Assembly (NCBI GenBank): GCA_037577475.1
Contig: JBAGJB010000202.1
Location: 682,001-746,000, forward strand
Length of the DNA: 64,000 bases
Source: Chaunax sp. Z400
Lineage: Eukaryota > Chordata > Actinopteri > Lophiiformes > Chaunacidae
Direction: 5' to 3'
The notes under the pieces are model-generated. The model did not search any database, was not told the DNA's origin, and saw only the letters and a list, made by a program, of their open reading frames with translations. Shown here piece by piece: positions 33,803 to 48,032 of this stretch. A program made the position numbers and the translations under genes. Each line of letters begins with the position of its first letter. The stretch's first letter is position 1.

Positions 33803-35927
33803 TTACCGGAGCATCTTAATTTTCAGTGCTTGGACTTTTGGTGAAAGCTTGGTCGTGTCCAGTTCCGTGAGGACTTTCTGAAACACTTCGAAAAGGCACT
33901 TCAGGTCCTTTGGATAGCTTAAGTTCAGTGCATAAATGAGTCCAAAGAGCATCACACATCCATGGGTGACACTCTGAAGGTTCTGCAGAACTTCAGTGCC
34001 TTCAAGCACAACACCTACATCTGCAGGTTTGTCTTCTGGACTAGCGCCCTCCACCCGAATAACATGTATGCCCATCGTTGTCTCAGGAATCAGCGCCTCA
34101 GCCTCTCTGGGTTCACTGTCCTGGAGGACAAACAAAGAGAACAATGAGCTGCTGATCACATTGGGATATTCAGAATTTAAGGCACACTGTTTCACAAACT
34201 TACAAATATGTTGAACCATTCAAATGCAAAATAACGCCACGATTTCAAAACCACACAAAACAGTCAGGAAGACCCAATAACTGGCCTTTCATTTCTGTCA
34301 AACCAGTTTGCAATGACCTCAACTTACCATTGCTGCCTATAAAGTTTGCCACCAAGAGTACTTTAGTAAACCTGCAAGCCAACAAAAACTGCATACATTG
34401 TGATCCTTCAAAAAGTTAAATACTCCCCCACAGTCAGATGTTAGTGTTTACTTTGGTAAACTAGGCCTACGCTGTTATCCAGACAGCAAGGGTATATCCC
34501 CGAAAGCCAATCCCCCTCCATTGTACAAGCAATTCCCCTGATTGAACTCCTAAAATTAAATGTGAAGTTATGTCTGAAAAACAGTGTTTTTCATTAAAAA
34601 AAGCTCCTCCTAGTGAGTAAAATATGAACTATTAGACTAAAATTAAACATATACAAATAAATACAAGATAGACCTCCTCAAATTGCACCAAATTTGGACA
34701 AAATCAGAGGAACGGTTGAGAAATTAAGGCCCCTATATTTCTGAGATAAAACTCTCCCAAGTGTCAGAAATATGGAACCAACCTTTCCCTAAATCAACCC
34801 AGTTCTTCCTCGCACTAAGGTCTATGAGGGTATAAAATCTGAAAATGATACATGAAATAGTTTGAGTTATCGTGTGATACAATATAATTATGAAAAAGGA
34901 AGCCTGTTATTTAATCCAAATTTGGTGAATATGAATTGACTCGGAGTATTATCTTGTATATATCAAATTTTACTCTAATAGTTCATATTTTACTCCTTAC
35001 TCCCTATTTTTACTCCAAAATGTACACTTTGTATTACCAATTGCTTCATATTTTCCAGAGTCATTTACATGTGAGAAGCTTCTCGTTTGGTTTATAAGAT
35101 CAATAATGCTCCACACTGAAAGCTGCATAGTTCAGTCTTTTAGTACACACTTCATGCACATAGGCAAAGCTAGACTGGGGTGCCTTTGAGGAAAGTAACA
35201 AAACTATCAATGAAAATATATCCACAACACATATACAAAATTAAGACAGTAGGTTGCCAAACACTCACCACGTATTCCTTGACCAGTGTCTCCATGTCTT
35301 CATTAAGGTGGACACCTGAGCTCCTCAGGACACAGCCTCGTTTGGTGTGTAGGTCTTCATTCTGAAAAGAAAAAAATACATTAATCACAGCATTGAGCAG
35401 TTGTATCATATGTGCCTTAAAAGGGTTTTCCAACTTGAAAATGTACATGGACAATCTACATATATGCATGGATACCGGCTATTGCGGCCATAGAGGATAT
35501 GCTTCAGCCTGAAATGTTTTTAGCAGCTCATACCTGGAAGATACTGTGATGCCACACACTTGAGATGCCACTGCCACATTTACATACAGCATCTGTGAAC
35601 AAAGGAAAAGAGGAATTTATCAGTTGTGGAGAAGAACATACGGATAGAAAAACAAAACACAAGCAATCTCCTTTAAAAAAACCAAAAAACCAAATATGAT
35701 TTACAGCACACTACCTGCAAAAACATATCAAACCCTAGGTCAAACAATGCAAATATGTTTTTAAGTATGCAGTAGACATGCTAATGTTGCTCATGTTAAT
35801 GCTTGTACTGTTGATTCAAAATATGTTTCATCCTTAGTCATCTGATGTATTTAACTTTCTATGTATTATCATGCTCAGTGCCTTTTTAGCCTACATACTT
35901 ACAAAATCCAAGAGGTTCCCCCTGCAT
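33803..35927 (-). CDS. Fish-expanded small protein of unknown function, four exons (copy B)
   Basis: Exons 35927-35903, 35592-35534, 35361-35269 and 34120-33803 give the same 164-aa prediction as copy A; I saw no coding difference. The conserved C-terminal domain includes DVGVVLEG and LFGLIYALNLSYPKDLK. All splice sites are intact. If both copies are real, the pair would be recent in-paralogues with no detectable protein divergence. A minus-strand AATAAA equivalent lies at 33066-33071. Confidence 0.65.
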
Positions 35928-36429
35928 AGACGATGTCCAAAATCAGCGTAATGTTATGCTTCAAAGAATTCTGAATCTGTAGAAAGACAAAAACAACATG
36001 CATTAAACACATTGTATTACCAAAATCACCCTCTACTCTTTTTTAAAAACGTTTTCAATGTTGTAACCCATCAGATTCTGTTACCTGCCATGTTGGGAAG
36101 CAGTAGGCCTACCTGGATCCTAAGCTTAATGATCAATAGCACAATGAAAAAACACTTCAATACAATAAAAATTAAATTTTAATATGTACAATCCAGTTAC
36201 TTAAAAGCTAATTTAACTAAACCAAGGCCTACTAAGGTGGAAGTACATTTATTTTATATTTCATAATTCTGCTCAAACAATTTGAAATGTAGGATTTTAC
36301 TTGTAAAAACTTACAAATACATTGTGATTAATTACTTACGGTAGCTCCGATTCTGAACAACCTCTTGTAACACAGCAGGTCAGAGAATCCGAGTCCGCCA
36401 AAGCCAAATACGGTGGAACAACCCGCCAT
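35580..36429 (-). other. Overlapping upstream ORF in the leader (copy B)
   Basis: Same structure as in copy A: ATG at 36429, splice after 36340, then 35976-35903 and 35592-35580, 58 codons ending in TAA. It overlaps the main start at 35927 out of frame. Confidence 0.4.
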
Positions 36430-36690
36430 CCACGGCTCCTTCGACGTTTCTTCAAAATGAACCGCGCAGTTGTTGTCGTCAATGGCTGAAGTCCGACGCG
36501 TTTTCAAAATACTGACTCGTTTTAATAGCGTGACGTAAAAACAAAGAGCGCTTAGCTGATATAAATAGCACCATGCGGGTTAAATTGAAGACTGGGTGAA
36601 TCCGGACTAAATTTAACACTCTCTGGTCTGATGCAGGCCAACAGGTAAAGGTTCAAAATTGTTGAGTCAGTCAGACCTGTGACGTCATTT
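36430..36690. promoter_or_regulatory. Divergent promoter interval (copy B)
   Basis: Identical to copy A: TGACGTAA at 36531-36538, plus-strand TATAAATA at 36560-36567, palindromic CRE at 36680-36687. This supports equal promoter capacity in both copies. Confidence 0.4.
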
Positions 36691-37860
36691 CCCCTGTAAA
36701 ACGATCTAATTTCCTGAAAATGATATGCAAACCAATCTCATAAATTTTAACCAATTGAATCATGCTTGTTCTATAGCAAAACATATTTAAACCTTTTTCA
36801 TATTTTCTAACTAATTATATTGAATTGTTTTCATAATTAACAGATTCATGCTGATTCTATGTCATTTGAATGCATACATTTTCAAAATATGATTATTTAC
36901 ATAAAATCAAATAGATATAATTACTTAATATTAAACTAGGCCATGATTCATTTTTTTGAGTCTCTCCCTGACACGTGAGTCAGATGGTTTAATTGGCGAG
37001 ACAATAAATCATCGATTAATGCAACATTAGGAGATTTTATTTTTACACGGTTTCTTTCTAATGAAGGACAGACTACAGTGAAAACAAATAAAACACCTGA
37101 CTCTTCAACCAAGAGCTTTATGCTGATATTTCTTTGTATTTAAAAGGTAGTTGAACGTCAACAGATCAGCATTGAACATATTTTTTATACACTTGTTTAG
37201 TTGATTAAAGAAAAACCAGAAAAAAACAATCATAATAAATACTTACCCAACAAAAAAAGGTCATCATCACACAGCAGCCTGGTCAGTTTGAAAGAGGAGA
37301 AGAGGAGCCACAGGTGCCTTTTTAAAGGCTTTGCCATCAGTCTCCTGTCCAATCAGCAGCCTCCACCTGCAACTCCTAAAGAGCACAGAACAAAGTGACA
37401 GCGCCTCCCCCATTCAGGGAGACAGAACAACACATAAAATTAGCAAATACAAATTATGACTCGGAGTCAGAATATTTGGTGATAAAATTACCACAAGTGA
37501 CTTTTGGATGTATGAGTTTCAGTTTTTCTTGAGGACAGAATGCTTCAAAAATCAAAGATTTGATGTCATGTCTTTAAACTCTCCAAGCAGACCTCTGTCA
37601 TGTTGAGCTATTTATTTAGCAAACTTTTGATGTTGATATTCAGAGCCTTTGAACCTTCATCTTGTTGTCAGATTTTCTGAAAGTCACTTGAAGATTGAAA
37701 CCAAATCCATCCAAAAACCGGAGATATTTGATACCAGACACTTTTTTCCCCCTTTTAGATGTCTGATTTTAAAACTTACAGATGTGGCAAAAGATCAGAC
37801 CAACAATGCCACACTTTCCAAGCAACACAAGATAAGAGATGGACCAGATTGTCACACTGA
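36691..37860. other. Intergenic / 5' intron region (copy B)
   Basis: Counterpart of 3751-4920, including the dispersed-repeat fragment near 37330-37410. A few substitutions cluster at 37711-37790, next to the minisatellite. No exon recognised. Confidence 0.4.
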
Positions 37861-38914
37861 AACAGCTGGAGTAAAAAACACACATGCACGCACACACAGC
37901 TGGAGTAAAAAACACACACACACAAGCACACACAGCTGGAGTAAAAAACACACACATGCACACGCACACACAGCTGGAGTAAAAAACACACACACGCACA
38001 CACAGCTGGAGTAAAAAACACACACGCACACACAGCTGGAGTAAAAAACACACACACACACACAAAGCTGGAGTAAAAAACACGCACACGCACACACAGC
38101 TGGAGTAAAAAACACACACACGCACACGCACACACAGCTGGAGTAAAAAACACACACACGTACACGCACACAGCTGGAGTAAAAAACACACACACACATA
38201 CGCACACGCACACACAGCTGGAGTAAAAAACACACACACGCACACACAGCTGGACTAAAAAACACACACACGTACACGCACACACAGCTGGAGTAAAAAA
38301 CACACACACACATACGCACACGCACACACAGCTGGAGTTAAAAACACACACACGCACACACAGCTGGAGTAAAAACACACACACACACACGCACACACAG
38401 CTGGAGTAAAAAACACACACACGCACACACAGCTGGAGTAAAAAACACACACACACACGCACACGCACACACAGCTGGAGTAAAAAACACACACACACAC
38501 GCACACAAACGCACACCTGGAGTAAAGAACACACACACGCACACACAGCTGGAGTAAAAAACACACACACACACGCTCACGCACACACAGCTGGAGTAAA
38601 AAACACACACACATACGCACACAAACACACACCTGGAGTAAAACACACACACACACACGCACACACAGCTGGAGTAAAAAACACACACACGCACACACAT
38701 AGCTGGAGTAAAAAACACACACACACACACGCGCACACACAGCTGGAGTAAAAAACACACACACACACACGCACAGCTGGAGGAAAAAACACACACACAC
38801 ACACACGCACACAGCTGGAGGAAAACACACACACACACACACACACACGCGCACGCACGCACACACAGCTGGAGTAAAAAACACACACGCACACACACAC
38901 AGCTGGAGTAAAAA

Positions 38915-38946
<32 letters not shown>

Positions 38947-41900
38947 CTGGAGTAAAAAACACAAACACGCACACACAGCTGGAGTAAAAAACACACACAC
39001 ACACGCACACACAGCTGGATTAAAACACACACACACATGCACGCACACACAGCTGGAGTAAAAAACACACACACACAAGCACACACAGCTGGAGTAAAAA
39101 ACACACACATGCACACGCACACACAGCTGGAGTAAAAAACACACACGCACACACAGCTGGAGTAAAAAACACACACACACACACAAAGCTGGAGTAAAAA
39201 ACACACACACGCACACGCACACACAGCTGGAGTAAAAAACACACACACGCACACGCACACACAGCTGGAGTAAAAAACACACACACGTACACGCACACAG
39301 CTGGAGTAAAAAACACACACACACATACGCACACGCACACACAGCTGGAGTAAAAAACACACACACGCACACACAGCTGGACTAAAAAACACACACACGT
39401 ACACGCACACACAGCTGGAGTAAAAAACACACACACACATACGCACACGCACACACAGCTGGAGTAAAAAACACACACACGCACACACAGCTGGAGTAAA
39501 AACACACACACACACACGCACACGCACACACAGCTGGAGTAAAAAACACACACACGCACACACAGCTGGAGTAAAAAACACACACACACACGCACACGCA
39601 CACACAGCTGGAGTAAAAAACACACACACACACGCACACAAACGCACACCTGGAGTAAAGAACACACACACGCACACACAGCTGGAGTAAAAAACACACA
39701 CACACACGCTCACGCACACACAGCTGGAGTAAAAAACACACACACATACGCACACAAACACACACCTGGAGTAAAACACACACACACACACGCACACACA
39801 GCTGGAGTAAAAAACACACACACGCACACACATAGCTGGAGTAAAAAACACACACACACACACGCGCACACACAGCTGGAGTAAAAAACACACACACACA
39901 CACGCACAGCTGGAGGAAAAAACACACACACACACACACGCACACAGCTGGAGGAAAACACACACACACACACACACACGCGCACGCACGCACACACAGC
40001 TGGAGTAAAAAACACACACGCACACACACACAGCTGGAGTAAAAAACACACACACACACACACACACGCACACAGCTGGAGTAAAAAACACAAACACGCA
40101 CACACAGCTGGAGTAAAAAACACACACACACACGCACACACAGCTGGATTAAAACACACACACACACGCACACGCACACACAGCTGGAGTAAAAAACACA
40201 CACACGCACACGCACACACAGCTGGAGTAAAAAACACACACGCACACACAGCTGGACTAAAAATCACACACACACGCACACACAGCTGGAGTAAAAAACA
40301 CACACACGCACACACAGCTGGAGTAAAAAACACACACACACACGCACACGCACACACAGCTGGAGTAAAAAACACACACACAGCTGGAGTAAAAAACACA
40401 CACGCACACACAGCTGGAGTAAAAAACACACACACACGCACACGCACACACAGCTGGAGTAAAAAACACACACACGCACACGCACACACAGCTGGAGTAA
40501 AAAACACACACACACGCACACGCACACACAGCTGGAGTAAAAAACACGCACACGCACACACAGCTTGAGTAAAAAACACACACACGCACACGCACACACA
40601 GCTGGAGTAAAAAACACACACGCGCACACACAGCTGGAGTAAAAAACACACACACGCGCACACAGCTGGAGTAAAAATCACACAAGCACACACAGCTGGA
40701 GTAAAAAACACACACACACGCACACGCACACACAGCTGGAGTAAAAAACACACACACGCACACGCACACACAGCTGGAGTAAAAATCACACACGCACACA
40801 CAGCTGGAGTAGTAAACACAAACACGCACACGCACACACAGCTGGAGTAAAAAACACACACACGCACACGCACACAAAGCTGGAGTAAAAAACACACACA
40901 CCCACACGCACACACAGCTGGAGTAGTAAACACAAACACGCACACGCACACACAGCTGGAGTAACAAACACACACACGCACACACAGCTGGAGTAAAAAA
41001 CACACACACGCACACACAGCTGGAGTAGTAAACACAAACACGCACACGCACACACAGCTGGAGTAACAAACACACACACGCACACACAGCTGGAGTAAAA
41101 AACACACGCACACACAGCTGGAGTAAAAATCACACACACGCGCACACAGCTGGAGTACAAATCACACACACACGCACACGCACACACAGCTGGAGTAAAA
41201 AACACAAACACACGCACACGCACACACAGCTGGAGTAAAAAACACAAACACACGCGCACACACAGCTGGAGTAAAAGACACACACACACGCACACGCACA
41301 CAGCTGGAGTAAAAACACACACACGCACACACAGCTGGAGTAAAAAACACACACGCACACACAGCTGGAGTAGAAAACACACACACACGCGCACACACAG
41401 CTGGAGTAAAAAACACACACACGCACACGCACACACAGCTGGAGTAAAAAACACACACACAGCTGTAGTAAAAAACACACACACCCACACGCACACACAG
41501 CTGGAGTAAAAAACACACACACGCACACAGCTGGAGTAAAAAAACACACGCACACACAGCTGGAGTAAAACACACACGCACACACAGCTGGAGTAAAAAT
41601 CACACACACGCGCACACAGCTGGAGTAAAAATCACACACACGCACACAGCTGGAGTAAAAATCACACACACGCACACAGCTGGAGTATAAATCACACACG
41701 CACCTACAGCTGGAGTAAAAAACAAACACGCACACACACACACAGCTGGAGTAAAAAACACACACACGCACACGCACACACACACACAGCTGGAGTAAAA
41801 AACACACACACGCACACGCACACAGAGCTGGGGTAAAAAACACACACACGCACACACAGCTGGAGTAAAAAACACACACACGCACACACAGCTGGAGTAA

Positions 41901-43404
41901 AAAACACACACACGCACACGCACACACAGCTGGAGTAAAAAACACACACACGCACACACAGCTGGAGTAAAAAACACACACACGCACACACAGCTGGAGT
42001 AAAAAACACACACACGCACACGCACACAAAGCTGGAGTAAAAAACACACACACGCACACGCACACAAAGCTGGAGTAAAAAACACACACACGCACACGCA
42101 CACAGAGCTGGGGTAAAAAACACACACACGCACACGCACACACAGCTGGAGTAAAAAACACACACACGCACACGCACACACAGCTGGAGTAAAAAACACA
42201 AACACGCACACAGCTAGAGTAAAAAACACACACACGCACACAGCTGGAGTAAAAAAACACACACACGCGCACACAGCTGGAGTAAAACACACACGCGCAC
42301 ACAGCTGGAGTAAAACACACACACACAGCTGGAGTAAAAATCACACACGCACACACAGCTGGAGTAAAAAACACACACACGCACACAGCTGGAGTAAAAC
42401 ACACGCACACAGCTGGAGTAAAAATCACACACGCACACAGCTGGAGTAAAAATCACACACGCACACAGCTGGAGTAAAAAACACACACACGCGCACGCAG
42501 CTGGAGTAAAAAACACACACACACGCACGCGCACACAAAGCTGGAGTAAAAAACACACACACGCACAAGCACACACAGCTGGAGTAAAAAACACACACAC
42601 GCACACACAGCTGGAGTAAAAATCACACACACGCACACGCACACAGCTGTAGTAAAAATCACCACACGCACACAGCTGGAGTAAAAATCACACACGCACC
42701 TACAGCTGGAGTAAAAAACACACACACGCACACACACACACAGCTGGAGTAAAAAACACACACACGCACACACAGCTGGAGTAAAAAACACACACACGCA
42801 CACGCACACGCACATACAGCTGGAGTAAAAAACACACACACGCACACGCACACAGAGCTGGAGTAAAAAACACACACACGCACACACAGCTGGAGTAAAA
42901 AACACACACACGCGCACGCACACACAGCTGGAGTAAAAACACACACGCACACGCACACGCACACAGCTGGAGTTAAAACCCCACACACGCGCACACACAG
43001 CTGGAGTAAAAAACACACACGCACACGCACACAGCTGGAGTAAAAAACACACACGCACACGCACACAGCTAGAGTAAAAAACACACACACGCACACACAG
43101 CTGGAGTAAAAAACACACACGCACACACAGCTGGAGTAAAAACACACACACGCACACGCACACACAGCTGGAGTAAAAACACACACACGCACACGCACAC
43201 ACAGCTGGAGTAAAAAACACAGACACGCACACAAGCACACACAGCTGGAGTAAAAAACACACGCGCACACAGCTGGAGTCAAAACACACACGAAAACACA
43301 AACACACAAACACAAACACACAAACACACAAACACACAAACACAAACACACAAACACACAAACACAAACACACAAACACACAAACACAAACACACAAAGA
43401 CACA
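37861..43404. repeat. CA-rich minisatellite with internal higher-order duplication (copy B)
   Basis: Same agctggagtaaaaaacacac core as in A, but about 0.9 kb longer. A block of about 1.13-1.15 kb is duplicated within it: the variant strings around 37883 and 38255-39010 recur near 39036 and 39385-40140 in the same order, including rare markers such as aaacgcacacctggagtaaa and the aggaaaaaac cores. The right part (about 41.6-43.4 kb) matches A with several unit gains and losses. No coding value. Confidence 0.95.
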
Positions 43405-43441
43405 ATGATCTGTATCTCATCATCTTTCATCTGTATTATAG

Positions 43442-46400
43442 GTATTTTGTCGTATTCGTCCGGTTTTGGAACAACTTGAATCTGTGGAGTTTTGCGACAC
43501 CTCTACAGTTCTGATGGCTGACCGGAATGCCCCTGGCGTTACCGGAAATGAGCAGCGCGAAAAGGTTGGTGTAAATTCTATACAGGCTGTCAGTGATTTC
43601 TGTTCATGGCATCATTGTTTGATTGTGTTTTACTTTGTGTTCTATATGGATGCAGTACTACACATTCTCCGGGGTATTTGGCAGTGGTGCCAGTCAGGAG
43701 GACGTGTTTGAGGACGTGGCCAAACCGCTGGTTCAGGACCTCATTCATCGGAAGAATGGTGAGTTTTCTGAGCCATAAAATGTACATTTTATTCTCTCTA
43801 GTGTTGGAAGCATATTAGTTGATCAGGTGATGATAGGTTTTGATAACGTTAATCTAGAGGTTGACTGATTTTTACAGGCAGATATAATAAGGATAGTTTA
43901 GAGCAGGAAAAGCCCAGAGCTTCTGCTTCAGCCACAAGCCAAAGGTTTTTTGATTGATTGATTGAGATGTTTATTTCGAATACGTAAAGATAGTGGACAT
44001 AATATTTACAGACAGTGAAAAGCATAAAGCAAGAAATGTAAAACACTTGACTTGTTTACATATTCGAAAAGGAGTGAGAAGAAGTCCAAACTAATTCAAT
44101 CCCACCCCTTCTCCATAACTCATTGATTGTATTACTATACTATATTATTATATTATACTATATTATATTTTATTATACTATATTATATATACTATTAAAC
44201 AATACATGTATGTAATATAATATCCAGTATATATAATATTTAATATCATATAAAATATAATGAATAATATACACTATGGTGATTATACCTTATTATTCTA
44301 TACATATATTATACATACACACATAAATGCACCTACAACACATATTTACACCAACTCAAATATCTTACAACTTTACATTATCATTTATATAAAAAGAGGA
44401 AGATACACTAAGAAAGAATAAATATTAAGTAACCAAATAAATAAACACCCCTGTAAACACCTGGTGATTTTCAAACCCTGCATTCATCCCTGTACCTGGT
44501 GAAAATCATGTATCATGGACATTGCTTTAACTCCACACTAAAACTGTTCCATTGTTTCACTCCACAGATTGATACACAAAAACTTTTCCTGGTTGTACGA
44601 ATACTGTAAATTTTGAAATTGAATTTTCCCCTTAAATTATAACCCCCCCTCTCGATCACTGAACAGTTTTTGAATGTTTCTTGGTAGTAGGTTGTTTTTA
44701 GCCTTGAACAATATTTGTGCTGTTTGATATTCCACAATATCTGTAAATTGTAATAATTTGGACTGTAGAATAATGCAGTGGTGTGTTCCAGATAACCAAC
44801 ATTGTGAATGACCCGTATTGCTCTTTTTTGGAGTATTGATAGTGAATGTAATGAACTTTTGTAGTTGTTGCCCCAAATCCCTGCACAGTAATTTAAATAT
44901 GGTAAAACTAGTGAACAGTATAGAATGTGGACTGACTTCTGATCTAGAACCTGCTTTGCTTTGTTTATTACTGAAATGCTTCTTGACAGTTTAGTTTGTA
45001 CATGTTTAATGTGTGATTTCCAGCTGATTCTATCACCTATAGTTACCCCAAGAAATGTATTTTCATTAACTCTTTCAAGTTCAGCCCCATTTATCTGTAT
45101 ATGTACATGTGTATTCATAATTTTAGTTAGTATAATATATATAGTTTTATAATCATAAGTATGTTTTATTTTAGCAGCATATAATACATTACTTAAGTGT
45201 CTCTGTGAAAAGTGGATATAAAGTGGTTGTGATTGTCTGTGTTTATAGGCCTGCTGTTTGCATGTGGTGCGACAGACAGTGGTAAGACCTACACCTTGAT
45301 CGGGTCACCCAGTGAACCCGGAATCCTCCCACGAGCACTCGACATGTTGTTCAACAGCATCGACTCACTTCTGACTCGAAAATCGGTAAAACCTTCATTA
45401 ACATTTTGTCTATTTGATCTCTTACAAATACTGTGCACTTTTGGAGTTGGGGGGGGGGCATTTACTTCAAATGTTTTCAATCTTCATCAGGCGTTCAACC
45501 CAGACGGCACACCTGGGCTGTTGTTCAAGAAGGGGAAGGACCTTCTTTTGAAGAGGCAGAAGCCCAACAATCAACGGTCAGTACAGAAATGTTTGACTTT
45601 CTTAACTATTTATGGTGATAATAGTTCATTAAGATGAGGTGAATTTATAGTTCATGGCCTGCTGTTCATAATGTTGCCTTTCTTTTGGTTTCTTAGGAAC
45701 AAGGCTGACCCGGAGCCAGAACAACAATACTGTTACAGTGTGTTCCTGAGGTACTTTGAGATCTACGGTGAATATATCTACGATCTCCTGCCTCCAAATG
45801 ATAAAAAGTAAGAGACAGGATTCAGAGTCAGTGTGTGCATTCTGAATCACAATGCCTGTTTGAATCCAGGTTATCTGTGGTACTGGTACCCTCAGTGTGT
45901 TTGGATTTGTTGAAATCCAACATTTTTCATCAGAGCTTTGACTGCTTGTCTTACTAAAGCCACACATTGTCTTTTCATAAACTAGTTTCAGGAAAACTCT
46001 GAGTCTCCTTGAAGATCAGCGTAAGCACAAGGGCGCACAAACACAAGTCTTTTCTGCAGAGGATGCTATTCAGGTGTTTAAGATAGGTGAGTGGTCATAA
46101 TAACTATGTTGTTCTGAATACAACAGTATTATATTTTGTCATTGTGTTCCCCTTTATGCAGACTGAATCTAGTTTTGCAAAGTTTGAAACATTTTAAAAT
46201 GTATTTTTATTCTTAGTTTTTTTTTGATGATGCTCTTCTCTGTCTCCAGGACAAAAGGAAAGGACAGACGCCCATACGCGTGAACCAAAATTCAAACAGT
46301 CCCACGCTGTGGTCACTCTGAAGCTGGTCTCTGCACCTATAGACGCTGATGGGAATCTCCTTCCACAGGTGACGTTCACCTCTAGTGTTACATATTAAGA

Positions 46401-47364
46401 GACATTGTTCATTCTTTATGGTGAAATGTTTATTCAAAGAATGAAGGTTCTTGAATTTCACAAAGGATTCCTGTGGCTTTTGAGTGATACTAACAGTGTG
46501 ATATTTTATTTTTGCAGCGCGATAATAAGGTGAATGTCAGCCAGCTCTGTATGGTTGACCTGGACGGTACTGAGGCCACCTTAACAGGTCAGTGGGTTAC
46601 TTTCTCTCTTAAGTAAACCATTTCTGTGATCAACTGTCAGTTTGTTCAGAAGCCAATCGTCTCTACTGATGTCTCATTTACAGAGTGTATGAACACGGAC
46701 CAGGAGGAACTGTTGAAATATATTACAGCCATGCGTAAGAGCCAGAGGACCGGAAACAAGACGGTTGGTATTTTACAATCTGTTCATCATATTTAGCTGT
46801 TTTATTTGTGTGTATATTAATATTGTAAATATTCTTTTCATCATTGCTAATATTCCAGTAGGCACGATTTCACAGTCTTTATTTTCTTCCAGACTTTTCC
46901 ATCAAGTGAAACAACCCTAATGAAGCTGTTCGGCAGCCACTTTGATGGAGAAGGAAATGTTGGGCTGATTGCATGTGTCAGCCCAAACATTGATCAACAT
47001 GCTGTAACGAAGGTAGGCCATTTATTTTGCTGTAATTTAAAGTATTGTCTCTAATCTCATTGCTTTCCCTCTGACACATCTGAGCTATCATCATAACTAA
47101 TCTCTGAAAACGATGAAAGGTTGACAAGATGGTTCAGGACACTGTCACAGGTTCTGTCCACCACATATATGGATTTACTTCAGATTACTGTTGACACTTT
47201 GACAGTCAGTTAAAAAGCTGACTTTCAAATCATCAGCATTTGATTTGGATCCCTTCTGTGGCTTTAAGGTCATGAGGAAGTGTATTTCTTATAGTTCTCC
47301 TGTGTATGTGTTGCAGTGGCTGATGACGTTCGCAGAGGATACCTACAAGGTGACAGTGGTATAG
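43442..47364 (+). CDS. KIF23 (MKLP1)-like motor-only kinesin, open reading frame (copy B)
   Basis: Eleven exons: 43442-43564, 43656-43758, 45249-45385, 45491-45576, 45697-45807, 45986-46086, 46250-46368, 46518-46587, 46684-46763, 46893-47012 and 47317-47364. Phases match and every border is GT-AG, giving 365 open codons. At 45764-45766 the codon is TAC (Tyr), where A has TAG. The order of motor blocks fits KIF23: GVFGSGASQEDVF, P-loop GATDSGKT, YFEIYGEYIYDLL, switch II VDLDGTE and FDGEGNV. The switch I motif SSRSH is replaced by KFKQSH, and the alpha4 GNINQSL block is lost. The frame stops right after FAEDTYKVTVV, so neck, coiled coil and tail are absent. The start codon exon is not identified; an in-frame ATG occurs at 43514. 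It is either a young degenerate paralogue or a motor-only protein without normal ATPase cycling. Confidence 0.6.
43950..45195 (-). mobile_element. 5'-truncated LINE, RT C-terminal part (copy B)
   Basis: Same insertion as in A. Here 27 bases near the end of the ORF are missing and replaced by a short junction at about 44510, so the frame loses its last about 23 residues. This shows that the element predates the duplication and is decaying without constraint. Confidence 0.8.
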
Positions 47365-47396
47365 CCTGCTGAAGAACCGATGGCCAACCCTGGAGA

Positions 47397-48032
47397 GATA
47401 GGAAAGGAGTGGTGGTCAGCTCAGAACCTTTCTTCACCCGAGTGTCCAGAACATATGGTCGTAGGTCTGATGACACAACTATAAAGTCCCACGTGAGCGT
47501 TGAAGTCCCCCAGAAGAACTACGGAGTCCCCAGTAGGGGCACCTTGCAACACCCCATCCAAGGACTCCAAGAAGGCTGGGGGAAACCTCAACGTACAGGC
47601 ACCGAGCCGGGGGCCTACGAGTAGATCCACACCTGCTCGACGCCTCTCACCATGTGCAACTCAAGCTTGGAATAGAGTACAACCCCTCTCGGGGAGCTTG
47701 GCTCCAGAACCCGTGCCATGTGTTGAGATGAGCCCGACTATATCCAGCGGCTAGTCTAGCCGGTATCTCTCAACCTCATGCACCAGCTCGGGTTCTTTCC
47801 CCGCCAGAGTGGTGATATTCCATGTTCCCAAAGCCAGTTTTGGCAGCGGGGGATCGGTGCGGCAGGGCCTCCGCGCTTGTCTGCCAACCCATCTACATCG
47901 CACCGGACCGCTTTTAGTCTGGCCTGTCACCTAGGACCAATATGCCATGGGAGACCCTATCAGGGGCAAATTGCCCACGGACAACACAGCTTCCTAGGAC
48001 AATTCGGGCTCTCAAACCCATCCACCACAATA
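47397..48032 (-). mobile_element. LINE endonuclease fragment (copy B)
   Basis: Counterpart of 13610-14245 with the same internal deletion and frameshift after GDFNAHVG, so it was already defective before the duplication. It begins about 33 bases after the kinesin stop codon. Confidence 0.8.

Noticed and set aside
37769..43430. Long Cys/Val-rich open frames over the B minisatellite
   Set aside because: Same low-complexity cause as in copy A; no domain, no start context, no unique sequence.
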